Below are positions 9,532 through 16,752 of a stretch of DNA of 64,000 bases, piece after piece. A program made the position numbers and the translations under genes. The stretch covers positions 1,860,001-1,924,000 of the forward strand of contig NZ_CP109901.1 of the NCBI RefSeq assembly GCF_033095805.1, given 5' to 3'. Within the stretch, counting starts at the first letter, position 1; each line of letters opens with the position of its first letter. Origin of the DNA: Serratia sp. UGAL515B_01. Lineage in GTDB: Bacteria; Pseudomonadota; Gammaproteobacteria; Enterobacterales; Enterobacteriaceae. Below the pieces are notes generated by a model. That model had not been told where the DNA came from, searched no databases, and was given only the letters and a program-made list of their open reading frames with translations.

Positions 9532-10473
9532 ATGAATGAAAATCATCAAGTTAAACCTAAAGAGCAGTACAACTTAAACAAGTTACAAAAGCGGCTACGT
9601 CGTAACGTAGGTGAAGCGATCGCTGACTTCAACATGATCGAAGAAGGTGACCGCATCATGGTTTGTCTGTCTGGCGGTAAAGACAGCTACACCATGCTGG
9701 AGATCCTTCGTAACCTGCAGCAAAGCGCACCAGTAAACTTTTCACTGATTGCCGTTAATCTCGATCAAAAGCAACCAGGATTTCCTGAACACATTCTGCC
9801 AACCTATCTAGAAAACTTGGGGGTGGAATATAAAATCGTTGAGGAAAATACCTACGGCATCGTCAAAGATAAAATACCAGAAGGCAAAACCACCTGTTCC
9901 TTATGTTCGCGCCTGCGTCGAGGCATTCTCTACCGCACCGCGACAGAACTGGGGGCGACCAAGATTGCTCTCGGTCATCACCGTGACGATATTCTTCAGA
10001 CGCTTTTCCTCAACATGTTTTATGGCGGTAAGCTGAAAGGAATGCCACCAAAGTTGATGAGTGACGATGGTAAACACGTGGTGATCCGTCCACTGGCTTA
10101 TTGCCGTGAGAAAGATATAGAACGTTTCTCGGTAGCCAAAGCATTCCCGATCATCCCGTGCAATCTCTGTGGTTCCCAACCCAACCTTCAGCGTCAAGTG
10201 ATCGGCGACATGCTGCGCGACTGGGATAAACGCTATCCAGGCCGGATCGAAACGATGTTCAGCGCTATGCAAAACGTGGTGCCTTCCCATTTATGCGATA
10301 CGACACTGTTTGACTTTAAAGGGATTCATCACGGTAGCGAAGTGGTTGATGGGGGAGATCTGGCCTTTGACCGTGAAGATATTCCGCTGCAACCGGTAAG
10401 CTGGCAACCGGAAGATGCTGATGATACCAATGCGCCAGCATTTGAACGCCTGAACGTGCTGGAAATCAAGTAA
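9532..10473 (+). CDS. ttcA: tRNA 2-thiocytidine biosynthesis protein TtcA
   Basis: Thiolates cytidine 32 in certain tRNAs using ATP and an iron-sulfur cluster, in the cytoplasm. The 313-residue protein has the PP-loop SGGKDS about residue 47, the CSLCSR pair about residue 122 and the third cluster ligand in CNLCG about residue 210. The ATG at 9532 is chosen over a possible upstream start at 9517 because it gives the family length (E. coli 311) and has GAGAAG upstream. The gene is intact although a phage integrase remnant abuts it; the Rac insertion site lies within the first codons of E. coli ttcA. A hairpin follows the stop. Confidence 0.95.
   Translation: MNENHQVKPKEQYNLNKLQKRLRRNVGEAIADFNMIEEGDRIMVCLSGGKDSYTMLEILRNLQQSAPVNFSLIAVNLDQKQPGFPEHILPTYLENLGVEYKIVEENTYGIVKDKIPEGKTTCSLCSRLRRGILYRTATELGATKIALGHHRDDILQTLFLNMFYGGKLKGMPPKLMSDDGKHVVIRPLAYCREKDIERFSVAKAFPIIPCNLCGSQPNLQRQVIGDMLRDWDKRYPGRIETMFSAMQNVVPSHLCDTTLFDFKGIHHGSEVVDGGDLAFDREDIPLQPVSWQPEDADDTNAPAFERLNVLEIK
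9559..9581. other. Candidate phage attachment core inside the 5' end of ttcA
   Basis: The bases encoding KEQYNLN near the TtcA N-terminus correspond, as far as I recall, to the Rac attachment core in E. coli ttcA. Only one copy was found in the window, so no second att site marks the far edge of the former element. The assignment is by analogy. Confidence 0.4.
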
Positions 10474-10482
10474 CTCCCTCCT

Positions 10483-10502
10483 CCGCCTGTACCTACAGGC
10501 GG
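10483..10502 (+). terminator. Hairpin after ttcA
   Basis: Perfect 8-bp stem CCGCCTGT / ACAGGCGG with a 4-base loop, 9 bases after the ttcA stop. The T run is poor. Confidence 0.6.
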
Positions 10503-10578
10503 ATTATCGCTATTTGGTCATTTTCGATCCTACTCACATTTAACGCATAAAGTGCCTGACAAGGAGCATTACCTTATA

Positions 10579-10598
10579 TACTGTATATTAAAACAGTA
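10579..10598. promoter_or_regulatory. LexA (SOS) box upstream of the VOC gene
   Basis: TACTGTATATTAAAACAGTA fits the LexA consensus CTGT-N8-ACAG exactly, with AT-only spacer and the favoured flanking TA on both sides; it differs from the ideal palindrome at three central positions. It ends 16 bases before the ATG of the VOC gene and overlaps a possible -10 (TATACT, 10577-10582), with CTGACA at 10556 as a candidate -35. Binding of LexA here would block transcription directly. Confidence 0.85.
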
Positions 10599-10614
10599 TA
10601 TAAGGAGCGTGTAG

Positions 10615-11013
10615 ATGAACATTACCCCCTGTATTTCCCATGTATCACTGGGAACCAACAATTTTGATGCCGCAGCGCAGTTTTACGATCGCGTTCTCGC
10701 TGCTCTAGGTTGCCAACGTGTCCTGGAACATCCTGGTTCGATTGGTTATGGCCGCGATTATCCAGAATTCTGGCTACAGGTACCGATAGACGGTAAACGC
10801 GCCGGAACAGCAAACGGGGTACATATCGGTTTTTTTGCTACCAGTAAAAAGCAGGTTGATGAGTTTTATCAACAAGCCTTGGCAGCAGGTGCTAGAGATG
10901 AAGGCTCTCCGGGTTCACGCCCCCATTACGGTGCACCTTATTATGGTTGTTTCGTTCGTGATCTGGATGGCCACAAAATAGAGGCCAGTTTCTGGGATGA
11001 AAGCGCAGCTTAA
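10615..11013 (+). CDS. VOC (glyoxalase/bleomycin-resistance fold) protein under a LexA box
   Basis: A 132-residue protein of the vicinal oxygen chelate superfamily. HVSLGTNNFDAAAQFYDRVLAALG is split over the typical first beta-alpha-beta unit (residues 9-32), and CFVRDLDGHKIEAS near residue 115 is the classic C-terminal VOC strand with a metal-ligand Glu; His 9 is a likely second ligand. Members include glyoxalase I, fosfomycin and bleomycin resistance proteins and dioxygenases; the substrate here cannot be read from sequence. AAGGAG precedes the ATG. It is separated from ttcA by a hairpin and has its own promoter region containing a near-consensus SOS operator, so it is probably induced by DNA damage. 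Confidence 0.85.
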   Translation: MNITPCISHVSLGTNNFDAAAQFYDRVLAALGCQRVLEHPGSIGYGRDYPEFWLQVPIDGKRAGTANGVHIGFFATSKKQVDEFYQQALAAGARDEGSPGSRPHYGAPYYGCFVRDLDGHKIEASFWDESAA

Positions 11014-11315
11014 AAACGTTTATCAACATAGGGAGTAATTATGAGTTCTTTTATTAGCTATCATGCTGAAAACCGAGAATGACATCTGAGATACCAGGCC
11101 AACAGTATTAAATCGAGGCGGGAAATCTCGTCTATGACGTTAGCTGAGATATGTCCTTCGACACTCGCCGCGACTATTAAAGCGAACGGTGCTGAGCACC
11201 GTTCTTAATCACCTCGCCAAAACCTACCGGAATATGGTGCTGGTTTATTAGCGCTGATTTATGGGAATACCTCAGTGCATCAACGGGGTTATCAGGGATA
11301 ACGCAGTCCTGAAAG
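11014..11315. other. Intergenic region with a broken downstream gene start
   Basis: A good ribosome-binding site (AGGGAG) and ATG at 11041 follow the VOC gene, but the frame stops after only 13 codons (MSSFISYHAENRE). Later stretches give short coding-like pieces in other frames, for example TVLSTVLNHLAKTYRN around 11186-11233. This looks like a decayed gene once co-transcribed with the VOC gene; its family was not recognised. A near-perfect palindrome lies at 11184-11204. Confidence 0.4.
11184..11204. repeat. Short perfect inverted repeat
   Basis: Ten-base arms GAACGGTGCT / AGCACCGTTC around a single G. It could be a weak terminator toward mppA (on the minus strand) or an operator; there is no T run to decide. 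Confidence 0.5.
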
Positions 11316-12950
11316 TCAATGTTTCAGGATATAGATTTCCTGACTGTAGGCAACGTCCTCAGGGTTAGTAATAGGGTACCCTTTCACCCACGGCTTAATC
11401 AAACGACCATTGGTATATTGATAAATCGGTGCTATCGGTGCTTGGTCCGTAATCATCTGCTCGGCCTTATTGTAATAGGCATTCAACGCGGTTAGGTCAG
11501 TTTCACGGCTGGCATCCACCAACAAACGATCGTATTCTGGACTTTTGAATTTAGCGATGTTGCCACTGTGTGATGATATCAGCAGCGAAAGGAAGGTCGA
11601 TGCCTCATTATAATCGCCTACCCAAGATGCACGCACTACATCAAAATTGCCGGTATTACGGCTGTCGATATAGGTCTTCCACTCTTGATTTTGTAACTTA
11701 ACGTCTACACCCAGAGTTTTCTTCCACATAGATGCGATGGCAATAGCGATTTTTTGATGACTCTCAGAAGTGTTATACAACAAGGTTAATTTAAGTGGAT
11801 TATTAGGACCATAACCCGCGACCTGCATCAGTGCCTTTGCTTGCATATTCAACTCTTCTTGAGAATGTTGCTGCAATAGACTGGTTTGCGGTTTAAACCC
11901 GGCCGTAACGTCCGGTGTAAAATGATAGGCAGGTTTCTCACCAGTACCCAACACTTTAACTGCAATAACCTCGCGATCGATCGCATACGACAAAGCCTTA
12001 CGCACACGTACGTCATTAGTTGGTGCACGCTGGGTATTGAAAGCGTAATAGTAAGTCCCTAGTTGATCTGGGGTATATACCTGCCCAGGAATATCCTTCA
12101 GTAACTTCTTATACAGAGGTTTAGGGAAGGACTCTGTAATATCGATATCACCAGCCAGATAACGTTTGGTCGCATTGGACTCCTGATTAATTGGCACGAA
12201 GGTGACTTTAGTCAGAACAGTATGTGCATGATCCCAATAGTGTTTATTCGGAACCAATACCAATTTTTCGTTTATTACGCGATCGTTCAATTTGAATGCG
12301 CCATTGCCAACCAGGTTACCCACCTTGGTCCAATCGTTACCAAATTTCTCGATTGTGTTTTTGGGTACCGGAAATAAACTAAAATTGGCTGTCAGGCTGA
12401 CAAAATAGGGCACAGGCTTATTTAACTTAACTTTCAGAGTATAGTCATCTACAGCCACAACACCGAGTTTATCTGCGGGTAATTTACCGGTAATAATTTC
12501 TTCAGCATTCTGAATACCTGCTAATTGAGCAAACCAGGCAAAAGGGGACACATTTTTCGGGTCGACCAAACGCTGCCAGCTATAGACGAAATCATTTGCC
12601 GTGACAGGGTCACCGTTTGACCAACGCGCGTCTTTGCGCAAAGTAAAAAGATAGGTTTGGTTATCGTTGGTCTGCCAACGCGAAGCGACACCCGGAATCG
12701 ATTTGCCATGAGGATCTTGATTAACCAGTCCTTCAAACAGATCCCTTGCTACTTGCGCTTCTGGCAGCCCAACGACCTTTATAGGGTCAAGAGAAGCGGG
12801 TTCATCTTTAATATGACGAACAATCTCTTGCTTTTCCGCCAGTGGAGTACCTGGGGGAACCTGAGCAGCCATTGCACAATTCATAGATGTAACAATTGCT
12901 ATTGTGCAAAGCGCTAAACGAAAACCCTGATGAATTTTTCTTTTCGCCAT
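11316..12950 (-). CDS. mppA: Periplasmic murein tripeptide-binding protein MppA
   Basis: A 544-residue solute-binding protein of the OppA family that delivers the cell-wall peptide L-Ala-gamma-D-Glu-meso-DAP to the Opp permease for murein recycling. A signal peptide occupies about residues 1-29 (basic MAKRK, hydrophobic core, AMA before QVPPG). The mature part opens with the SBP_bac_5 pattern LAEKQEIVRHIKDEPASLDP and carries WSNGDPVTANDFVYSWQRLVDP and GNGAFKLNDRV. Close full-length agreement with E. coli MppA, including PIYQYTNGRLIKPW near the end, separates it from OppA. It neighbours mpaA and ycjG, which process the same murein peptide after import, so the three form a functional group though not one operon. 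Confidence 0.95.
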   Translation of the reverse strand: MAKRKIHQGFRLALCTIAIVTSMNCAMAAQVPPGTPLAEKQEIVRHIKDEPASLDPIKVVGLPEAQVARDLFEGLVNQDPHGKSIPGVASRWQTNDNQTYLFTLRKDARWSNGDPVTANDFVYSWQRLVDPKNVSPFAWFAQLAGIQNAEEIITGKLPADKLGVVAVDDYTLKVKLNKPVPYFVSLTANFSLFPVPKNTIEKFGNDWTKVGNLVGNGAFKLNDRVINEKLVLVPNKHYWDHAHTVLTKVTFVPINQESNATKRYLAGDIDITESFPKPLYKKLLKDIPGQVYTPDQLGTYYYAFNTQRAPTNDVRVRKALSYAIDREVIAVKVLGTGEKPAYHFTPDVTAGFKPQTSLLQQHSQEELNMQAKALMQVAGYGPNNPLKLTLLYNTSESHQKIAIAIASMWKKTLGVDVKLQNQEWKTYIDSRNTGNFDVVRASWVGDYNEASTFLSLLISSHSGNIAKFKSPEYDRLLVDASRETDLTALNAYYNKAEQMITDQAPIAPIYQYTNGRLIKPWVKGYPITNPEDVAYSQEIYILKH

Positions 12951-13631
12951 TATTAAATACCCCAGTTACTTATCTGAATTTTTTATTATATAGCACAAGC
13001 CCCTAGCTGTGTTCCTTAATTGCTCGTCGTTCAGCCGCAGCCCAAAAAATCGTCATTCAAGACGGAGCGCTGAGGGCACACAGTGAGCCTCTGTTCAAAC
13101 CCGAAAACAGAGGACGGATTTTGGGGCTCGTCCTTTCGGGCTGAGGCTATTTTTTTATCTCCCCCCTTGAATGTTGCTTTATTTTTACTCAATAGAATTT
13201 AAATCATCATTATCTAACGCCAATCAGTTAATTATTATTTAAAACAGAAAATATTTATTGGCTAACACTTAAAATCGAAATTATTCGTTAAATCTATTAC
13301 TGAAAAATAAAAGGGAAAATATAAAACCACACATCAGACGCCGGAAATATCACTATTAAAATAAAATACTGAAAGCCACCCTCAGAATTTAATTGCGACA
13401 TTAACGAAACCCATAAATTCAATGATGTACCTTAATTAAATTTAACAAGTTTTTTAGCGCTGAGTTTTCTCTTCGATAATGCTCAAGTATCCTAACGTAG
13501 GCAAATTAGCAACAATTGCGCAGCCAATAGATAAAATTGTTCTCCGGGTGATAACGCTCCCCTGCTGCCCGGCGAAAATAAAAAACCCCCATAGCCTTGT
13601 GGGCAATGTGGGCTTTACCAACCCATTTTAA
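12951..13631. other. Long AT-rich intergenic region upstream of mppA
   Basis: About 680 bases without a coding frame. Bases 13031-13158 hold a set of complementary segments described separately. From about 13165 to 13560 the sequence is strongly AT-rich with no recognised gene; it may carry the mppA promoter and leader at its left end. Near 13583-13612 a G/C-rich patch (CCCCCATAG...GTGGG) followed on the minus strand by TTTTTT is a likely terminator for the gene at 13632. Confidence 0.5.
13031..13158 (+). ncRNA. Candidate structured RNA or palindromic element
   Basis: An outer pair of arms, AGCCGCAGCCC near 13033 and GGGCTGAGGCT at 13138-13148 (10 of 11 complementary), encloses further hairpins: CGTC/GACG (13051-13064), a perfect 8-bp stem CCTCTGTT/AACAGAGG (13088-13113), and a competing one where CCCGAAA plus AGGACG (13100-13116) can pair with CGTCCTTTCGGG (13129-13140). 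A run of T follows at once. The overall picture is that of a small RNA or attenuator-like leader with mutually exclusive hairpins ending in a terminator on the plus strand; an inserted palindromic repeat is the alternative. No known family was recognised. Confidence 0.4.
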
Positions 13632-13982
13632 TCAATCGTAAAGATGAATACTGACGATCTGATAGCTGAACTCTTCATTTTCCTCTTCATCAAAAATGGT
13701 GAAAAAACTTTTTTCAGCCAATGGATTGAGCTGAATATCCGTTTTCTGCAACTGACGTGAGTCAACATCGTCATAGCCATAATCAAGGAAAAACCTACCT
13801 TTTTGATGATCTATATGCAACGTAAACGGGTAGTTAGATTCATCACCACGCCCGTCGTCGTTTTTCACCACACCAAACCATTCCCCTTGGCGGATCTGAT
13901 TTTCAGAATCAACGCCGCACAGTAACGTGATAGTGTCTTTTTCATTTTCGCTGTAACGTGCAACAACTCTAGCAACTGGCAT
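13632..13982 (-). CDS. Hypothetical protein, unrecognised small acidic protein
   Basis: A 116-residue protein with no family I recognise. It starts at an ATG preceded by AAAGAGG at good spacing. There is no signal peptide or membrane segment, so it should be cytoplasmic. It is acidic, especially near the C-terminus (FDEEENEEF), and contains alternating hydrophobic residues suggesting a small beta-rich fold. It is divergent from mpaA with about 150 bases between, and is followed by a probable terminator. The ribosome-binding site, typical codon use and lack of any competing frame support a real gene. Confidence 0.7.
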   Translation of the reverse strand: MPVARVVARYSENEKDTITLLCGVDSENQIRQGEWFGVVKNDDGRGDESNYPFTLHIDHQKGRFFLDYGYDDVDSRQLQKTDIQLNPLAEKSFFTIFDEEENEEFSYQIVSIHLYD

Positions 13983-14134
13983 GTCAAATCCTCTTTATCG
14001 TTCGTTAACTTCTGTTGATAGTATAACAACAGCCGTTGCTTTACTCTCTCAATGGATTGGGAAAGAAAGGTTAAAGCGTAATACACTGAATAAAATAGCA
14101 ATCGACGATCGCTTGGCATAACGGAACTCATACC

Positions 14135-14842
14135 ATGATCCAATACAAACCGCGTAGTGAACGTGGCCAACTGGCAATGACCGCTGAAAGTTACGGTAAA
14201 TCGCACCTGGGAGCACCACTGCTCTATTTCCCGGCAGCAACCCGTAGCGCCGAAACTGGATTAGTGATTGCAGGTACCCATGGGGACGAAAATGCCACCC
14301 TAGTGACATTGTCCTGCGCATTACGCAGTATTGCCCACGAGCAGTTACTACACGACGTGATCTTGGCAATCAATCCCGATGGTTGCCAGCTGGGATTACG
14401 CTCTAACGCCAATGGAGTCGATCTAAATCGCAATTTCCCGTCTGCCAACTGGCGCGCTGGCGACACAATCTATCGTTGGAACTGTGCGTCAGAAACTCGC
14501 GATGTCAAGCTATCCACCGGTGGCAGGCCGGGTTCCGAACCAGAAACCCAAGCTTTATGCCATCTAATCCATCGCGTAAAACCAAACTGGGTGGTCTCAT
14601 TCCATGAACCTCTGGCCTGTATTGAGGACCCAGATAATTCCAGGTTAGGCGTTTGGTTAGCACACCGCTTCGCCCTACCATTAGTCACCAGCGTTGGCTA
14701 TGAAACTCCTGGATCTTTTGGTAGTTGGTGTGCAGACTTGTCTTTACCCTGTATTACAGCCGAATTTCCACCGATCTCCGCCGACGCAGCGAGTGAGAAA
14801 TATCTGAATGCCATGGTAAGATTGCTTACCTATTCTGACTGA
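14135..14842 (+). CDS. mpaA: Murein peptide amidase A
   Basis: A 235-residue zinc carboxypeptidase-like enzyme that splits the gamma-D-Glu to meso-DAP bond of murein tripeptide during cell-wall recycling. The metal ligands are visible: HGDEN at about residue 49 (His and Glu), and His in VVSFHEP about residue 155. The catalytic Glu lies in ITAEFPP about residue 209, and NPDGCQLGLRSNANGVDLNRNFP is the family-typical block (residues 85-107). Cytoplasmic, with no signal peptide. It converges on ycjG, whose product epimerises the L-Ala-D-Glu released by this enzyme; mppA, the tripeptide binding protein, lies upstream. Agreement with E. coli MpaA is full length. Confidence 0.95.
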   Translation: MIQYKPRSERGQLAMTAESYGKSHLGAPLLYFPAATRSAETGLVIAGTHGDENATLVTLSCALRSIAHEQLLHDVILAINPDGCQLGLRSNANGVDLNRNFPSANWRAGDTIYRWNCASETRDVKLSTGGRPGSEPETQALCHLIHRVKPNWVVSFHEPLACIEDPDNSRLGVWLAHRFALPLVTSVGYETPGSFGSWCADLSLPCITAEFPPISADAASEKYLNAMVRLLTYSD

Positions 14843-14865
14843 ACATTAGCCAACGTGCAGTGCCA

Positions 14866-15831
14866 TTAAAGATTTATTGCACCGCATGCGAAGGCCAAAC
14901 CGAGTTTGATATCGTTAGCCAACCAGGTTGGACCATCAAGATCGACGAAACGGGCTCCTGGGACTAACGGCAATGCTGCCGCAATAGCCCTTGAAGTACA
15001 AAGCATGCAACCAAGCATGATATCGAATCCTTGCAAACGGGCTTGTTCGGCTAGTTTCAGCCCTTCCGTCAGGCCACCTGTTTTATCCAGCTTGATATTG
15101 ACCATTTGGTAACGCCTGGACAATCTGACCAAATCATCACTGGTATGGCAGCTTTCGTCGGCGCAAATCGGCAATGGATGGACAAAATTTTCCAGCGCAC
15201 TGTCGTCTGTTGCTGGCAGCGGTTGCTCAAGCATAGCTACGCCTAAATCTGTCAACAGTTGACAGCGCTCCTCCAGCCCTTTCGCTTGCCACGATTCATT
15301 GGCGTCAACAATTAAGCTCATCCGAGGTACAGCGGCACGGATCGCGACCAGTCTCTCACGGATAAAACGATCATCGAGCTTGATTTTAAGCAGCGTCGCC
15401 CCCTTAATTTCCTGCTCCCTGGCGGCGAATGCCATGGCTTCTGGAGTGCCAATGGCGATCGTTTGTGCCATAACGACACGTTGAGGCGCTTGAATACCGC
15501 TAAGTTGCCACAGATCCTGACCATTCAGGTGGCATTCCAAGTTCCACAAAGCCGAGTCGACAGCATTGCGTGCCGCGCCAGCGGGCATTAATCGCTGTAA
15601 ATCCTGTCGAGTGGCACCTTGTAATACTGCAGGCAACACTTCAGCAAGCTGTTGCATGACAGAGGCCTCACTCTCACCGTAACGTGCATACGGTGTGCAT
15701 TCCCCGACGCCATACATACCCTGCTGTTCGATCTTCACGACCACCACTTTCGCCTCGGTCCTGCTACCACGAGCGATCACAAATGCCGTATGCAACGGCC
15801 AGGCTTCAGCGTAAAAATGCATGCTTCGCAT
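14866..15831 (-). CDS. ycjG: L-Ala-D/L-Glu epimerase
   Basis: A 321-residue enolase-superfamily enzyme (muconate-lactonising subgroup) that converts L-Ala-D-Glu to L-Ala-L-Glu so that peptidases can degrade it. The catalytic Lys pair and metal ligands are seen: KIKLD about residue 150, VDANESW about 175 (Asp), MLEQPL about 202 (Glu), CADESC about 225 (Asp) and the second Lys in NIKLDKTGG about 248. A start at 15831 is chosen because CAGGAGC lies 6 bases upstream and it gives exactly the E. coli length; an upstream start at 15855 is less likely. It completes the murein-peptide recycling set with mppA and mpaA. Confidence 0.94.
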   Translation of the reverse strand: MRSMHFYAEAWPLHTAFVIARGSRTEAKVVVVKIEQQGMYGVGECTPYARYGESEASVMQQLAEVLPAVLQGATRQDLQRLMPAGAARNAVDSALWNLECHLNGQDLWQLSGIQAPQRVVMAQTIAIGTPEAMAFAAREQEIKGATLLKIKLDDRFIRERLVAIRAAVPRMSLIVDANESWQAKGLEERCQLLTDLGVAMLEQPLPATDDSALENFVHPLPICADESCHTSDDLVRLSRRYQMVNIKLDKTGGLTEGLKLAEQARLQGFDIMLGCMLCTSRAIAAALPLVPGARFVDLDGPTWLANDIKLGLAFACGAINL

Positions 15832-16031
15832 AACGGCTCCTGAACAAGAAAACATATTTCGTGCTTGAAACCCGTTCCTCTCGCTTTAATGATGATCTTT
15901 TTCAGCGACAACGGCATCACGGGCAATTAAGGAACCAGCCTTGCGTAACCAATTAATTAACAAACTTTATATCCAAGGAACGATTGTTGACTTAAACTGG
16001 CCGCTGATGTGAATCTTATGTTAATCAGGTT

Positions 16032-16124
16032 TATACCCATCACCCTTCAAACTGCAGCGGTGTTGATCAAGCTTGTAGACTACATAATCGTCACCTACCT
16101 GCAATTTGGACGAAACTGGGTATA
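16032..16124. repeat. Imperfect palindromic repeat element upstream of tpx
   Basis: The ends are related inverted sequences: TATACCCA...CAAACTGCAG at 16032-16057 and CTGCAATTTG...TGGGTATA at 16099-16124, about 19 of 26 positions matching when one is reversed. The TATACCCAT...TGCAG end is typical of non-coding palindromic repeats common in Serratia, Yersinia and Photorhabdus intergenic regions. It lies 36 bases upstream of the tpx start codon and could fold in the transcript. Confidence 0.6.
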
Positions 16125-16160
16125 CGTCTTTATATAAACATCGTTGAAAGGAACCTAACA

Positions 16161-16664
16161 ATGACTCAGACCGTACACTTTCAAGGCAATCCTGTCACTG
16201 TCGCGGGCCAACTACCGCAACAAGGGGAACAGGCAAAACACTTCACCTTGGTGGCTAAAGACCTTTCAGACGTTGCATTGAGCAGCTTCGTTGGTAAGCG
16301 TAAAGTCTTGAACATTTTTCCAAGTATTGATACCGGTGTATGCGCAGCATCAGTTCGTAAATTTAACCAACTGGTAGGAAGCCTTGATAATACCGTGGTG
16401 TTATGTATCTCTTCTGACCTGCCATTCGCGCAGTCTCGCTTTTGCGGTGCAGAGGGCCTAAACAACGTGGTCACGCTTTCAACTCTTCGTGGCACCGAAT
16501 TTAAACAGGCCTATGGCGTAGAGATTGCTGAAGGGCCACTAGCCGGTCTGACAGCTCGCGCCGTCGTTGTGCTTGACGGCCAAGATAAAGTGCTATATAG
16601 CGAGTTGGTGAACGAAATCACTAATGAACCAGATTACGACGCTGCGCTGGAAGCACTGAAGTAA
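16161..16664 (+). CDS. tpx: Thiol peroxidase (atypical 2-Cys peroxiredoxin)
   Basis: A 167-residue thioredoxin-dependent peroxidase, acting on hydrogen peroxide and organic peroxides. The peroxidatic Cys is residue 61 in DTGVCAAS and the resolving Cys is residue 95 in SRFCGAEG, the same numbering as E. coli Tpx. AAAGGAA precedes the ATG. It is followed by a hairpin shared with tyrR, with which it converges, the same arrangement as in E. coli. Confidence 0.97.
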   Translation: MTQTVHFQGNPVTVAGQLPQQGEQAKHFTLVAKDLSDVALSSFVGKRKVLNIFPSIDTGVCAASVRKFNQLVGSLDNTVVLCISSDLPFAQSRFCGAEGLNNVVTLSTLRGTEFKQAYGVEIAEGPLAGLTARAVVVLDGQDKVLYSELVNEITNEPDYDAALEALK

Positions 16665-16706
16665 GCTTGTTGGCATTAGGCCACACAGCTCAATGCCAAT
16701 CGCAGT

Positions 16707-16730
16707 AGCCCGGTCTTTTTGCACCGGGCT
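16707..16730. terminator. Bidirectional hairpin between tpx and tyrR
   Basis: Perfect 8-bp stem AGCCCGGT / ACCGGGCT with an 8-base loop, placed between two convergent stop codons. Confidence 0.75.
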
Positions 16731-16752
16731 GTTTATCCATTGGATAGCGTTA

